A stretch of DNA of 64,000 bases from JAAFHI01 sp039793685 (GTDB lineage: Bacteria > Acidobacteriota > Blastocatellia > Chloracidobacteriales > Chloracidobacteriaceae), in NCBI GenBank assembly GCA_039793685.1, contig JBDRAL010000003.1, positions 13,289-77,288 of the forward strand, in the 5' to 3' direction. The translations under genes were made by a program, and so were the position numbers. Shown here in pieces: positions 1 through 8,268 of this stretch. Each line of letters begins with the position of its first letter. Position 1 is the stretch's first letter. Under the pieces are notes generated by a model. It searched no databases, was not told the origin of the DNA, and saw nothing but the letters and a program-made list of their open reading frames with translations.

Positions 1-1
1 T

Positions 2-931
2 GCCATTTTGCGCGTCAGACATGAAATCATTCGCGCGGTCCGCGACTTCTTCGACAACGACGGCTTCATCCTCGCCGACACCCCGGTCCTGACCCCGGCC
101 GCGTGCGAAGGCACGACAACCCTGTTTGAAGTCGATTATTTCGGGGACGAAAAGGCGTTTCTGACGCAGTCCGGCCAGTTGTACAACGAGGCCACCGCCG
201 CCGCGCTCGGCAAGACCTACTGTTTCGGGCCGACCTTCCGCGCCGAGAAGTCCAAAACCCGCCGCCATTTGACCGAATTCTGGATGGTCGAACCGGAAGT
301 CGCCTACGCCGAACTCAACGACGTGATGGACCTTGCCGAGCGCTTTCTCGGTTTCGTGGTCGGCCGCGTCCTTGAAAACCGCCGCGAGGAACTCAAGGTC
401 CTCGAACGCGACGTGGAAAAACTCGAAGCCGTCGTCCCGCCCTTTCCCCGCCTTCAGTATGACGACGCCGTGAAAATGCTCCAGCAGGCGCACGCCGAGG
501 GCAAGGTCGAGAACTTCTTCGAATGGGGCGGCGATTTCGGCGCGCCTGACGAAACCTATATTTCGCAACAGTTCGACAAGCCGGTGATGGTCCACCGCTA
601 CCCGTCGCAGATCAAGGCGTTCTACATGGAAGAAGATCCGACACGGCCCGAACTGGCGCTCTGCGTGGACGTTCTTGCGCCCGAAGGTTACGGCGAAATC
701 ATCGGCGGCGGGCAACGCATGCAGTCCTACGACAAACTCATCAGCCGAATCGAGGAACACGGTCTTCCGCGCGAAGCATTCGAATGGTACCTGGACCTCA
801 GGAAATACGGCAGCGTGCCGCATGCCGGGTTCGGAATGGGAATTGAACGCTGCGTGACCTGGCTGTGCGGCCTCGAACACGTTCGCGAAACCATTCCATT
901 CCCCCGAATGCTGTACCGGTTGCGGCCGTAA
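2..931 (+). CDS. asnS: Asparaginyl-tRNA synthetase, C-terminal part (cut by window edge)
   Basis: Charges tRNA-Asn with asparagine in the cytoplasm. The reading frame is open to the left edge, so the N-terminal anticodon-binding OB-fold lies outside the window and no start can be given. What remains is the class II catalytic core. Motif 2 is visible as FRAEKSKTRRHLTEFWMVEP, and motif 3 as GFGMGIERCVTWLCG followed by ETIPFPR. The HLTEFWMVEPE context and the C-terminal IPFPRMLYR sequence fit AsnRS better than AspRS, which carries a long inserted domain that is absent here. The gene ends at a TAA, about 65 bp before a secreted-protein gene on the same strand. Confidence is high for family and specificity; only completeness is unknown. 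Confidence 0.93.
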   Translation, partial: AILRVRHEIIRAVRDFFDNDGFILADTPVLTPAACEGTTTLFEVDYFGDEKAFLTQSGQLYNEATAAALGKTYCFGPTFRAEKSKTRRHLTEFWMVEPEVAYAELNDVMDLAERFLGFVVGRVLENRREELKVLERDVEKLEAVVPPFPRLQYDDAVKMLQQAHAEGKVENFFEWGGDFGAPDETYISQQFDKPVMVHRYPSQIKAFYMEEDPTRPELALCVDVLAPEGYGEIIGGGQRMQSYDKLISRIEEHGLPREAFEWYLDLRKYGSVPHAGFGMGIERCVTWLCGLEHVRETIPFPRMLYRLRP

Positions 932-997
932 AATTCGGCTTTGACCAGGGGAAATTCCGGGGCGGGCAACCCCCGTCCCGTAACTCCGAGAAATTCC

Positions 998-1909
998 ATG
1001 CGTTTCCCTTTCCGCCCCTTCCCGGCCTGTCTCCGATCCGTCGTCGGAGGCTTCATCTTTCTGCTGATTCTCCCGGTCGGGTCCGTTCCGGCTCAGAGTC
1101 CGAAGCTCTCCCCCGGTGAAACCGTACTTCAGTTTTACCGGCTGCTGCGGGAGAAGAAATACATCGAAGCGTTTCGGCTGCACGTCTGCGCGCCCGCCGT
1201 CGAGACCATGTCCAGCGAAGAAGCCGCCGGACTTCAGGATGAATTCGAAAAGGTGGCGGGCGAGATTCCCGAAAAAATCGAACTTGGCGGGGAAAGTGTC
1301 CTCGGCAACGACGCCACGGTCTTCGTCAAGGTCCCGTCCGGAGAAAAGATCAACGGCCAACAGCCCTTCCTGAGTGTCCCGGTCGGTTTAATCCTTTTCG
1401 AAGGCAAGTGGCTGATCGGCGACCGCGACACTCAGGCGCTGGCGTTTTTCCACAAGAATAAATTCTTTTCCCTCAGCCAAAGTGGCGTCTTTACCGTCAT
1501 GCTCGACAACGAGGAGAAGGCCGGGAAAGCCATTACCGCCCTGATTGAAATCGAACAGTTTTTCACCCAGCAACACAACGGAAAATTCGGCACGTTCCGG
1601 GAAATCCTGGACTCGAAGGTTGTCGTCCGGCCCGACCTGGTTCGATTGATGGAACAACTTCAGGACGGCGAATATTTCGGTTACCGGTTTGAAGTCGAAA
1701 TGCCCGAGGACCGGCGAACCTATACACTGTACGCCACACCGATTCAGCAGAACATCGACGGACGCTACTCCTACATTGCGGATCGGGAGGGCGGCGTGAA
1801 GTTCCGAAATTACGGCGGACAGAAACTCGCGAAAACGACACCGGGCCTCAAGCCTCTGGTTGAAACCGAAACCACCACCGTCACGACCCTGCCGAAGAAA
1901 CCCCAATAA
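998..1909 (+). CDS. Secreted protein with NTF2-like N-terminal and pilin-like C-terminal regions
   Basis: Predicted exported protein of 303 residues. The ATG at 998 is chosen because it is followed directly by a signal peptide (Arg-rich start, hydrophobic stretch FIFLLILPVG, cleavage near VPAQS). The frame is open from 941, but the extra 19 residues would bury that signal. After the signal, SPGETVLQFYRLLREKKYIEAF resembles DUF4878/NTF2-like folds that start with a helix of this kind. The last third (EYFGYRFEVEMPE, then TYTLYATP) resembles the globular part of type II pseudopilin-like proteins common in Acidobacteria. The tail is Thr-rich. No catalytic motif is seen and the function is unknown. 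A strong hairpin follows the stop at once. Confidence 0.75.
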   Translation: MRFPFRPFPACLRSVVGGFIFLLILPVGSVPAQSPKLSPGETVLQFYRLLREKKYIEAFRLHVCAPAVETMSSEEAAGLQDEFEKVAGEIPEKIELGGESVLGNDATVFVKVPSGEKINGQQPFLSVPVGLILFEGKWLIGDRDTQALAFFHKNKFFSLSQSGVFTVMLDNEEKAGKAITALIEIEQFFTQQHNGKFGTFREILDSKVVVRPDLVRLMEQLQDGEYFGYRFEVEMPEDRRTYTLYATPIQQNIDGRYSYIADREGGVKFRNYGGQKLAKTTPGLKPLVETETTTVTTLPKKPQ

Positions 1910-1911
1910 AC

Positions 1912-1946
1912 GAAAGGGCCGAAGGAATCTCACCTTCGGCCCTTTC
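1912..1946. terminator. Bidirectional rho-independent terminator
   Basis: A perfect 14-bp stem (GAAAGGGCCGAAGG and its complement) with a 7-base loop. It lies 3 bp after the stop of the secreted-protein gene and 24 bp before the stop of the convergent gyrB. T-rich flanks on both sides suggest it serves both genes. Confidence 0.85.
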
Positions 1947-1969
1947 ATCTTTCGACGCTCGAATCCGGC

Positions 1970-4417
1970 TCAAATGTCGAGGTTCTTGACGTCGAGCGCA
2001 TTCTGTTCGATGAAGCGACGGCGCGGCTCGACCGCATCGCCCATCAGAACCGTGAATACGCCATCCGTTTCAACCGCGTCATTGATGCGAACCTGCAACA
2101 GCGTCCGCTTTTCCTGATGCAGCGTGGTTTCCCACAACTGCTCCGGATTCATTTCGCCCAGACCTTTGTATCGCTGGATGTTCAGTTCGCGCTTGGCCCC
2201 GTTGAAAATTTGTTCGACGAGCGCCGCCCGCGTCGGAACGACGTTGGTGGCCGTTCCGTTCGTCACGATGTAGGGCGCTTCCATCAGCTCCTTGAACTCG
2301 CCGTAAATCGAGACGCATTTCTGAAACTCGGCATGGGTGGCGAGTTCCCAGTTGATCCGGGTTCGGCCATTCGTGGAGGCAACGGCCAGACTGAACAGGT
2401 TGTGTTCCTCGTCGCGGTCGAGCGACGTGTCGTAGCCCGCGTCGGCCAGTGCCGCATTCAACTTGCCCAATAAAACATCGCTTTCAAACAGGCCGTGCAT
2501 CTTGCGGCCGCCGCCCCAGCCGCCTTCGCTGGTGAACGTCCGCAGCACGATGTCGGTCAGCCGTCCGTCGCGAATCAGTCGCCGGTCGAGCTTCTGGTAA
2601 AACCCGTCGAATTCGAGCAGCTTGTCGAGGAACTTCGACAGATCGCGGCCTTCGAGTTCGCGACCGGTCTTTTCGACCTTGACCTTCACGTCCTCGGTCG
2701 CCCGCTTCAGCAAATACTTGTTCATTTCGCGGTCATCGAGGATGTACTGCTCCGATTTGCCCTTCTTCACCTTGTACAGCGGCGGCTGCGCAATGTAGAC
2801 GTGGCCGTTTTCGATGAGTTCGGGCATCTGCCGATAGAAGAACGTCAGCAGAAGCGTCCGGATGTGCGAACCGTCAACGTCGGCGTCGCAGAGCAGGATG
2901 ATCTTGTGGTAGCGCAGCTTTTCAAGGTTGAACTCGGATTTCCCGATGCCGGTTCCCATCGCCATGATGAGCGCGCCGATTTCGCTGTGCGACAGCATCT
3001 TGTCGTAGCGTGACTTCTCGACGTTGAGGATTTTACCCTTGAGCGGGAGAATCGCCTGCGTCTTGCGGTCACGGCCCTGCTTGGCTGAACCGCCTGCCGA
3101 ATCCCCTTCCACGATGAACAGTTCCGACTTCGTGGGATCCTTTTCCGAGCAGTCCGCCAGCTTGCCGGGGAGCGTCAGGCTTCCGAGCGCCGACTTGCGC
3201 GAAATTTCACGCGCGCGACGCGCGGCCTCGCGGGCGCGGGCGGCGTCCACCGCCTTCATAATCAGCCGCTTGGCAATCGCCGGATGTTCGCCGAAGTAAG
3301 TCTTCAACTGCTCGCGAAGGATCGAATCCACCAGCCCCTTCACGTCGCTGTTGAGCTTGTTCTTGGTCTGCCCTTCGAACTGCGGCTGCGGAATCTTCAC
3401 GCTCACCACCGCGACCAGACCTTCGCGAACGTCGTCACCGGTCAGATTTTCCTTCAACTGCTTAGAAAGCCCTTCCGAAACGGCGTAGCTGTTGATGCTC
3501 GCAGTGAGCGCCGTCCGGAATCCGGAAAGGTGCGTGCCGCCGTCGATCGTGTTGATGTTGTTGGCGAAGCTGAACACCTTTTCGTCGTAGGCATCGTTGT
3601 ACTGAATCGCCACTTCGACGGTCGTTTCGCCCTGCGTCGCCTCGCAGTAGAACGGCTGCGGCATGAGCGCCGTCTTGTTGCGGTTCAAATGCGCCACGAA
3701 CTCGGCAATCCCGCCTTTATAGAGAAACTCCTGTTTCCGCTCGTTTTCGCCGCGCTCGTCGGTCAGCGTGATCTGCAACCCCTTGGTCAGAAACGCCTTT
3801 TCGCGCAACCGCTGGGCCAGCGTGTCGAAGTTGTATTCCGTGACGGTAAAGATTTCGGAATCCGGCTTGAACGTCACGCGCGTGCCGCGGCGCGAGGTCT
3901 TGCCGGTCTTTTCGAGCGGCGCGACCGGGATCCCGCGCTCGAATTCCTGCTCGTGAACGTGACCGCTGCGATACACCTCGACCCGCAGCCATTCCGAAAG
4001 GAAGTTCACGCAGCTCACGCCCACGCCGTGCAGACCGCCCGACACCTTGTAGCTGTTGTCAGCGCCGAACTTCGCCCCGGCGTGCAGTTCCGTCAGCACG
4101 ATTTCGACGCCGGACCGCTTTTTCTTGTCGTCTTCCTTGATGTCCACCGGAATGCCGCGCCCGTTGTCCTGCACCGAAATCGAGTTGTCCGGGTGGATGA
4201 TGACGTCCACTTCCGTGCAGTACCCGGCGAGCGCTTCGTCAACCGAGTTGTCCACGACTTCGTAGACGAGGTGGTGCAAACCGAGTTCGCCGTTTGACCC
4301 GATGTACATCGCGGGACGCAGCCGGACGGCATCGCGCCCGGAAAGCGAGGTAATCGAATCCGATGTGTAGTTGTCAGCCGCGTTGTTACTTTTCATTTTT
4401 TCTTTGGGAGTGCTCAT
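1970..4417 (-). CDS. gyrB: DNA gyrase subunit B
   Basis: ATPase subunit of type II topoisomerase, which introduces negative supercoils together with GyrA. The GHKL ATPase motifs are clear: VYEVVDNSVDEALAG, DNGRGIP and GGLHGVGVSCVNFLS. The Toprim domain shows FIVEGDSAGGSAKQGRD and the metal-binding DADVDGSHIRTLLLTFFYRQ. The C-terminus has YKGLGEMNPEQLW and ends RRRFIEQNALDVKNLDI, typical of GyrB rather than ParE. The start is uncertain. The frame is open to 4546, but the extra 43 residues look unlike GyrB, so the ATG at 4417 is preferred; an ATG 7 codons further in (MKSNNAAD) is also possible. It lies downstream of recF on the same strand, the classic recF-gyrB order. Confidence 0.96.
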   Translation of the reverse strand: MSTPKEKMKSNNAADNYTSDSITSLSGRDAVRLRPAMYIGSNGELGLHHLVYEVVDNSVDEALAGYCTEVDVIIHPDNSISVQDNGRGIPVDIKEDDKKKRSGVEIVLTELHAGAKFGADNSYKVSGGLHGVGVSCVNFLSEWLRVEVYRSGHVHEQEFERGIPVAPLEKTGKTSRRGTRVTFKPDSEIFTVTEYNFDTLAQRLREKAFLTKGLQITLTDERGENERKQEFLYKGGIAEFVAHLNRNKTALMPQPFYCEATQGETTVEVAIQYNDAYDEKVFSFANNINTIDGGTHLSGFRTALTASINSYAVSEGLSKQLKENLTGDDVREGLVAVVSVKIPQPQFEGQTKNKLNSDVKGLVDSILREQLKTYFGEHPAIAKRLIMKAVDAARAREAARRAREISRKSALGSLTLPGKLADCSEKDPTKSELFIVEGDSAGGSAKQGRDRKTQAILPLKGKILNVEKSRYDKMLSHSEIGALIMAMGTGIGKSEFNLEKLRYHKIILLCDADVDGSHIRTLLLTFFYRQMPELIENGHVYIAQPPLYKVKKGKSEQYILDDREMNKYLLKRATEDVKVKVEKTGRELEGRDLSKFLDKLLEFDGFYQKLDRRLIRDGRLTDIVLRTFTSEGGWGGGRKMHGLFESDVLLGKLNAALADAGYDTSLDRDEEHNLFSLAVASTNGRTRINWELATHAEFQKCVSIYGEFKELMEAPYIVTNGTATNVVPTRAALVEQIFNGAKRELNIQRYKGLGEMNPEQLWETTLHQEKRTLLQVRINDAVETDGVFTVLMGDAVEPRRRFIEQNALDVKNLDI

Positions 4418-4552
4418 GGTTGCTGTCACTTTCCTTCGTTTGTTGTTGACACGAACATCTTTGTCCGCACGTTGTTGTAAAACCGAAATCAGTTTTTGAA
4501 ATGTGCCCGGAGGCGTTTCGCCGCTCCGGGGTTCATAGATTTTCAAAAATTC

Positions 4553-4595
4553 AAAACCGGCACTTTACCATGTCCAATCAACCGAAGCCGGTTTT
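4553..4595 (-). terminator. Possible terminator/attenuator between recF and gyrB
   Basis: Nine-base arms AAAACCGGC and GCCGGTTTT separated by a 25-base loop. On the minus strand they are followed by a T-rich run. The hairpin lies 36 bp after the recF stop. The long loop makes it weak, and it may only attenuate read-through into gyrB. Confidence 0.4.
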
Positions 4596-4631
4596 CGTCC
4601 CGCAGGGACGCCCCAAAATAGCCCGCCGAGT

Positions 4632-5768
4632 TCAACCCGTCGCGGCGTCGGCCAACGGCTGAATGAACGCCTTCCCCGACTGAATCTGGTGCAGTGCCGA
4701 CCGTTTCCGGTGTTCCTCGACGAGTCCGGCCTTGGTGGTCGTCACGAACACCTGCGCCTTGTCGGCAAGATGGTCGAGCAGCGCGTTGATGCGACCGAAA
4801 TCGAGTTCCGCGTCGAGATCGTCGAGCAGAAACACCGGGTATTCCTCGTGCGTCTCCCGGTAGATTTCGAGTTGCGCCAAGGTCAGCACGAGAAGCGCGC
4901 TCCGCTGCTGCCCGGCGCTACCGAACCGCGAAACCATGTGGCCGTCGGCTGAAATGGCGAGGTCGTCCTTGTGGGGACCGACCAGCGCGTACCCCGCGGC
5001 CAATTCGGCGTCGCGCCTGATTTTCAACCGTTCGGAAAAGGCTTCAGTGAAGTCCTGTTCATCCTTCATCCTTCCGCCTTCATCCTTCAATATGGTCGAG
5101 GCGTACTTCACTTCCACCGTTTCCGCGCCGAACAGCCGCGCTTCGAGCGTCCGGTTGAGCGCGGCGACGTAATTCGTCCGCTCGCGATGCAGGGCCGAAC
5201 CAAGCGTCAGGAGCTGCGCGTTCCACGCATCCAGCGAGTCGAGCAGATGCGCCGGACGGGTTTCGCTTTCGCTCGCCGACTTCAACAACGCGTTTTTCTG
5301 TTTCAGCACCCGGTTGTAATCGGCGATGACCTGCACGAACCCCGGCTTGAGACTCACCACGCCGCGATCCAGAAACCGCCGGCGCTCGCCCGGTTCGCCG
5401 CGCACGATGCACATTTCCTCGTGGCAGTAGACGAACGCATCCAGATGGCCGAGGTATTCCGAAACCGATACCCGCTTGCCGTTCAGCAACAGGATTTTCT
5501 GACGGTCTTCCAGATGAATTTCAATCGTCGTCGGGCGGTTTTTCCGTACCACTTCCGCCCGCAGGTGCGCGGCGCGCACGCCGAAAGCCATCAGTTCGCC
5601 ACTCAGGTGCGTCCGGAATGACTTGGTGCCGCCCAAGACGTACAACGCCTCGATCCAGCTCGTCTTTCCCTGACCGTTTCGACCCCAGAGAAAGTTCAGT
5701 CCGGGGTGTCCTTCGAGCGATCCGGAGAGGTTTCGAAATCCCTCGGTCGCAACCTGCGCAACGTGCAT
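4632..5768 (-). CDS. recF: DNA replication/repair protein RecF
   Basis: ABC-type ATPase that loads RecA onto gapped DNA together with RecO and RecR. The Walker A motif GRNGQGKT lies near residues 29-36, the signature region is FGSAGQQRSALLVLTLAQ, and Walker B with the D-loop is FLLDDLDAELD. The ATG at 5768 is chosen because AGGG lies 6 bases upstream and the protein then starts MHVAQVATEGFRNL like other RecF proteins; an upstream TTG at 5786 has no such support. Odd feature: within the arm region, after VEVKYAST, a segment rich in Lys, Asp, Glu and Gly (ILKDEGGRMKDEQ) is encoded by a 7-bp tandem repeat (see 5058-5089). It keeps the frame and is probably a repeat insertion in a tolerant loop. 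Confidence 0.94.
   Translation of the reverse strand: MHVAQVATEGFRNLSGSLEGHPGLNFLWGRNGQGKTSWIEALYVLGGTKSFRTHLSGELMAFGVRAAHLRAEVVRKNRPTTIEIHLEDRQKILLLNGKRVSVSEYLGHLDAFVYCHEEMCIVRGEPGERRRFLDRGVVSLKPGFVQVIADYNRVLKQKNALLKSASESETRPAHLLDSLDAWNAQLLTLGSALHRERTNYVAALNRTLEARLFGAETVEVKYASTILKDEGGRMKDEQDFTEAFSERLKIRRDAELAAGYALVGPHKDDLAISADGHMVSRFGSAGQQRSALLVLTLAQLEIYRETHEEYPVFLLDDLDAELDFGRINALLDHLADKAQVFVTTTKAGLVEEHRKRSALHQIQSGKAFIQPLADAATG
5058..5089. repeat. Heptamer tandem repeat inside recF
   Basis: Four successive 7-bp units on the + strand (TTCATCC, TTCATCC, TTCCGCC, TTCATCC) followed by TTCA. Closely related heptamers of the TTCATCG/TTCATCA type occur between genes at 41437-41464 and in the 57.2 kb hairpin. 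This is the only array seen inside a conserved gene. Confidence 0.85.
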
Positions 5769-5795
5769 ATAAATCCCTGATTCCAAAGATGTTCA

Positions 5796-5824
5796 TCTAT
5801 ACCAGAGATTGTGGATTTTGTCCA
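5796..5824 (-). promoter_or_regulatory. Sigma-70-like promoter for recF
   Basis: On the minus strand, a -35 element TGGACA and a -10 element TATAGA are separated by 17 bp, with an extended -10 TGG in front. Transcription would start about 20 bases upstream of the recF ATG. This is a sequence match only. Confidence 0.55.
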
Positions 5825-6015
5825 TATGCACCCACAAGTTACGCAATATTTTGGGTTACGGTGAAGGCCCTGAAAACGAACCCGAGACAAGACTCCAAAA
5901 GCACGAAACACCTCAAAACGGTTGTTGAAAAAAGACGCACCTTTTTCGAGGAGAATCTTAATGACGGTGGCTTTTCGGAAGGTCATTACCGACCTCACCC
6001 CACGCCAAATGAAAA

Positions 6016-6045
6016 CCGCCGCGAGATCATCGAACTTCGCGGCGG
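6016..6045. terminator. Terminator after hemB
   Basis: A perfect 9-bp stem (CCGCCGCGA and complement) with a 12-base loop, 38 bp beyond the hemB stop. T-rich tracts lie on both sides, so it could work in either direction. About 190 bp of spacer to its left, up to the recF promoter, shows no gene. Confidence 0.75.
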
Positions 6046-6083
6046 CTTTCGTTTTTGAGGCGTGACGGATTCGCATTCGAAAA

Positions 6084-7064
6084 TCAGCCCAGAAGTTGCG
6101 CGGCTTCCTTCGCGAAGTATGTGAAAATCACATCCGCGCCAGCCCGCTTGATGGAAGTCAGAATTTCCAGCGCGACTTTCGTGCCGTCAATCCAGTCGCG
6201 TTCGGCGGCGGCCTTGACCATCGCGTATTCCCCACTCACCTGATAGGCCGACACCGGAACATCGGAGTTTTCCCTGACCATCCGGATCACGTCGAGGTAG
6301 GAAAGCGCGGGCTTGACCATCACCATGTCCGCGCCTTCGGCAATGTCGAGACGGATTTCCCGCAAGCCCTCGCGGACGTTCGCCGGGTCCATCTGGTAGG
6401 TTTTCTTGTCGCCGAACTTCGGCGCGGAATCGAGCGCATCACGGAACGGTCCGTAAAACGCCGAGGCGTATTTCACGGCATACGACATGATGCCGACATT
6501 CGTAAAACCTTCGGAATCAAGCGCCTTGCGAATCGCGCCAACGCGACCATCCATCATGTCCGATGGAGAAACGAAGTCCGCGCCCGCGCGCGCCTGCGTA
6601 ACCGACATTTGCGCCAGAATTTCGACGGTCTGGTCGTTGACGATTTCACCGTGGTCGTTCACCACGCCGTCGTGCCCGTCGCAGGAATAGGGATCAAGCG
6701 CGACGTCCGTGAAAATAGCCAGCCCGGGAGCGGATTCCTTCACGGCATTGATGGCGCGCGGAAACAGGCCGTTCGGATTGAGCGATTCGGTTCCGACGCG
6801 GTCCTTCAGTTCGTTTTCGAGGGCCGGGAACAGCGCCACGCCGGAAACGCCCAGTTTTTCGAGTTCACGGCATTCCTCGATGAGCAGGTCGAGCGACAGC
6901 CGGGCACAACCGGGCATGGACTTGATCGGAATCCGCTCATTTTTGCCTTCGGTCACGAACAACGGCGCGACGAGGTTGGCGGGGGTGACGATGGTTTCAC
7001 GCACCATCGCGCGGATGGCGGCGGTCCGGCGGTTGCGACGCGGACGTTCGGCGAGATTCAACAT
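6084..7064 (-). CDS. hemB: Porphobilinogen synthase (5-aminolevulinate dehydratase)
   Basis: Condenses two 5-aminolevulinate molecules to porphobilinogen, an early step shared by heme, (bacterio)chlorophyll and cobamides. Schiff-base lysines are K198 in MSYAVKYASAFYGPFRDA and K251 in MVKPALSYLD. The metal-site region, residues 120-131 (DVALDPYSCDGH), has the Asp/Ala/Asp pattern of the Mg-dependent class instead of the three cysteines of zinc enzymes, although one Cys is present. The length of 326 residues is normal. An AAGGAG sits 9 bases before the ATG. It is divergent from the next gene, with 97 bp between starts. Confidence 0.96.
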   Translation of the reverse strand: MLNLAERPRRNRRTAAIRAMVRETIVTPANLVAPLFVTEGKNERIPIKSMPGCARLSLDLLIEECRELEKLGVSGVALFPALENELKDRVGTESLNPNGLFPRAINAVKESAPGLAIFTDVALDPYSCDGHDGVVNDHGEIVNDQTVEILAQMSVTQARAGADFVSPSDMMDGRVGAIRKALDSEGFTNVGIMSYAVKYASAFYGPFRDALDSAPKFGDKKTYQMDPANVREGLREIRLDIAEGADMVMVKPALSYLDVIRMVRENSDVPVSAYQVSGEYAMVKAAAERDWIDGTKVALEILTSIKRAGADVIFTYFAKEAAQLLG

Positions 7065-7161
7065 TGGAGGGTTCTCCTTGAATAAGAACGGAATTGAGAA
7101 TAAAGGGAGAAACTCTTTTCAACATACGACGCCGCGCCGTTTCAGGCAATTCCGAGGACAC

Positions 7162-7659
7162 ATGTCAGAAGAACCGCAAATTTCACCGCTCAAAGTCATT
7201 CCGACGATTTCCAAAGCCGATGTTTCAAAAGACCTCGCCTTCCCCATCGGCGCGGAGGCGCTCAGTCGGGGACTCGCGGGCGTACCGCAATTCGATTCGC
7301 TGAAAATTCAGTTTTTAGGTTTGAAGGAAGTACGACGGCCGCTGACCGATAAACCCAAACCCGGAGAAGCACTCCGGCTCGTCACCGTCGAATATCGCCG
7401 CCGTCCGCTGAACATTTCATCTGGAACGGATAATCGCGGGACCGGACGAACGGACGACCTCTGGACGCTGCTCGTTTCCCCGGTGGCCCGGCGAAACCGT
7501 TACGACATCAAGCAGTTGCTGGTTTCGGAAGGGCTTCAGATCATCCGGGAATGGCTGTCGCTGCCACGGTCGGATGCCTGGCGGTACGGAACTCACAGCC
7601 TCATTCTCGAAGTCGATGTGGATGAAAAGGCGCTGCTTTTTTCAGAAGAAAACAAGTAG
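7162..7659 (+). CDS. Conserved hypothetical protein
   Basis: A 165-residue soluble protein with no signal peptide or membrane segment. The ATG at 7162 is supported by GAGGA 3 bases upstream; the frame is open much further left only because it runs antisense over hemB. Visible features are an Ile/Pro-rich start, several Arg-rich strands (VTVEYRRRPLNI) and an aromatic segment EWLSLPRSDAWRYGTHSLILEVDVDE. I do not recognise a family. The gene stands alone between divergent hemB and a convergent DinB-like gene, so context gives no clue. Confidence 0.65.
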   Translation: MSEEPQISPLKVIPTISKADVSKDLAFPIGAEALSRGLAGVPQFDSLKIQFLGLKEVRRPLTDKPKPGEALRLVTVEYRRRPLNISSGTDNRGTGRTDDLWTLLVSPVARRNRYDIKQLLVSEGLQIIREWLSLPRSDAWRYGTHSLILEVDVDEKALLFSEENK

Positions 7660-7704
7660 CCGGAATCGGGAATGACGCTCCCGCCGCATACCGCATTTTC
7701 TTCA

Positions 7705-8226
7705 TCAGGCCGGTTTTTCAAGCGTCGGGTTCTGGTTGTAAGCCACCGTGCCGCCACGCGGGATGCTGAGCGATTTCCAGTCCTTGCCGACATGGACCCG
7801 CGCCACCGTGACGATCTGTCCGACGTGGTAGGCCACATGCGCGAGCGAGCGGTGCAGCGCGTCGTGGACGGTCAGACCGATTCCTCGAATCTTCACTTCC
7901 TTCGGGAAATCTTCGTCGGAAAGCGTGGCCAGCGTTTCAAAAAGAATTCCCCAGCCGCGTTCCCAGCGGTTCAAAACGTCTTCCCGTGAAAAAGGACCTT
8001 CGGCGAATTCGGTGTCGCGGTCGCGCCAGGGCTTTTCCCCATCCTCGGTCAGAAAATCGGTGAACCGCGAGGCCAGATTTCCTGAAATGTGGTTCATCAC
8101 GACGGCAATCGAGTTGTCGTCCTCACCGACGGGCAAGTTCAAATCCTCGTCGGCGACCTGCGCCACCGCGCGTTCGGCCAACCCGCGATACCGTTTGTAT
8201 TCCGCCACAATCGAATCGAGAACCAT
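7705..8226 (-). CDS. DinB-like (DUF1572) protein
   Basis: A 173-residue four-helix-bundle protein of the DinB/YfiT superfamily, whose members bind a metal through three histidines and often act as thiol-dependent transferases. Candidate ligands are the His in VMNHISGN (about residue 46) and those in HDALHRSLAHVAYHVGQI. The DUF1572 pattern (LDSIVAEYKRYRGLAERAVAQ at the start, LAHVAYHVGQIV near the end) is clear. It lies downstream of dacB on the same strand. Its AAGGGA ribosome-binding site comes from the repeat that fills the spacer. The substrate is unknown. Confidence 0.82.
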   Translation of the reverse strand: MVLDSIVAEYKRYRGLAERAVAQVADEDLNLPVGEDDNSIAVVMNHISGNLASRFTDFLTEDGEKPWRDRDTEFAEGPFSREDVLNRWERGWGILFETLATLSDEDFPKEVKIRGIGLTVHDALHRSLAHVAYHVGQIVTVARVHVGKDWKSLSIPRGGTVAYNQNPTLEKPA

Positions 8227-8236
8227 CGGTTTTCCC

Positions 8237-8268
8237 TTGCGCCGTTGCGCCTTTGCGTCCTTGCGCTA
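8237..8268. repeat. Octamer repeat overlapping the dacB stop codon
   Basis: Four 8-bp units of the TTGCGCCN type (TTGCGCCG, TTGCGCCT, TTGCGTCC, TTGCGCTA). On the minus strand the array begins with the dacB stop codon itself and ends as the ribosome-binding site of the following gene. It is related to the array at 26832-26855 (ACGCAAAG units). Confidence 0.8.

Noticed and set aside
3284..4297. Long open frame antisense to gyrB (337 codons)
   Set aside because: High-GC shadow of a conserved gene with no motif or start signal. The same holds for long antisense frames over hemB, dacB, accA, both histidine kinases, dabA, the monooxygenase, umuC and bchI.
5805..5850. DnaA-box-like TGTGGATTT near recF suggesting oriC
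   Set aside because: Only a single imperfect match, no cluster, and neither dnaA nor dnaN in the window.
5618..6058. Open frame of 146 codons upstream of recF
   Set aside because: It starts inside recF on the opposite strand, crosses the recF promoter and ends in the hemB terminator; the composition is not protein-like.
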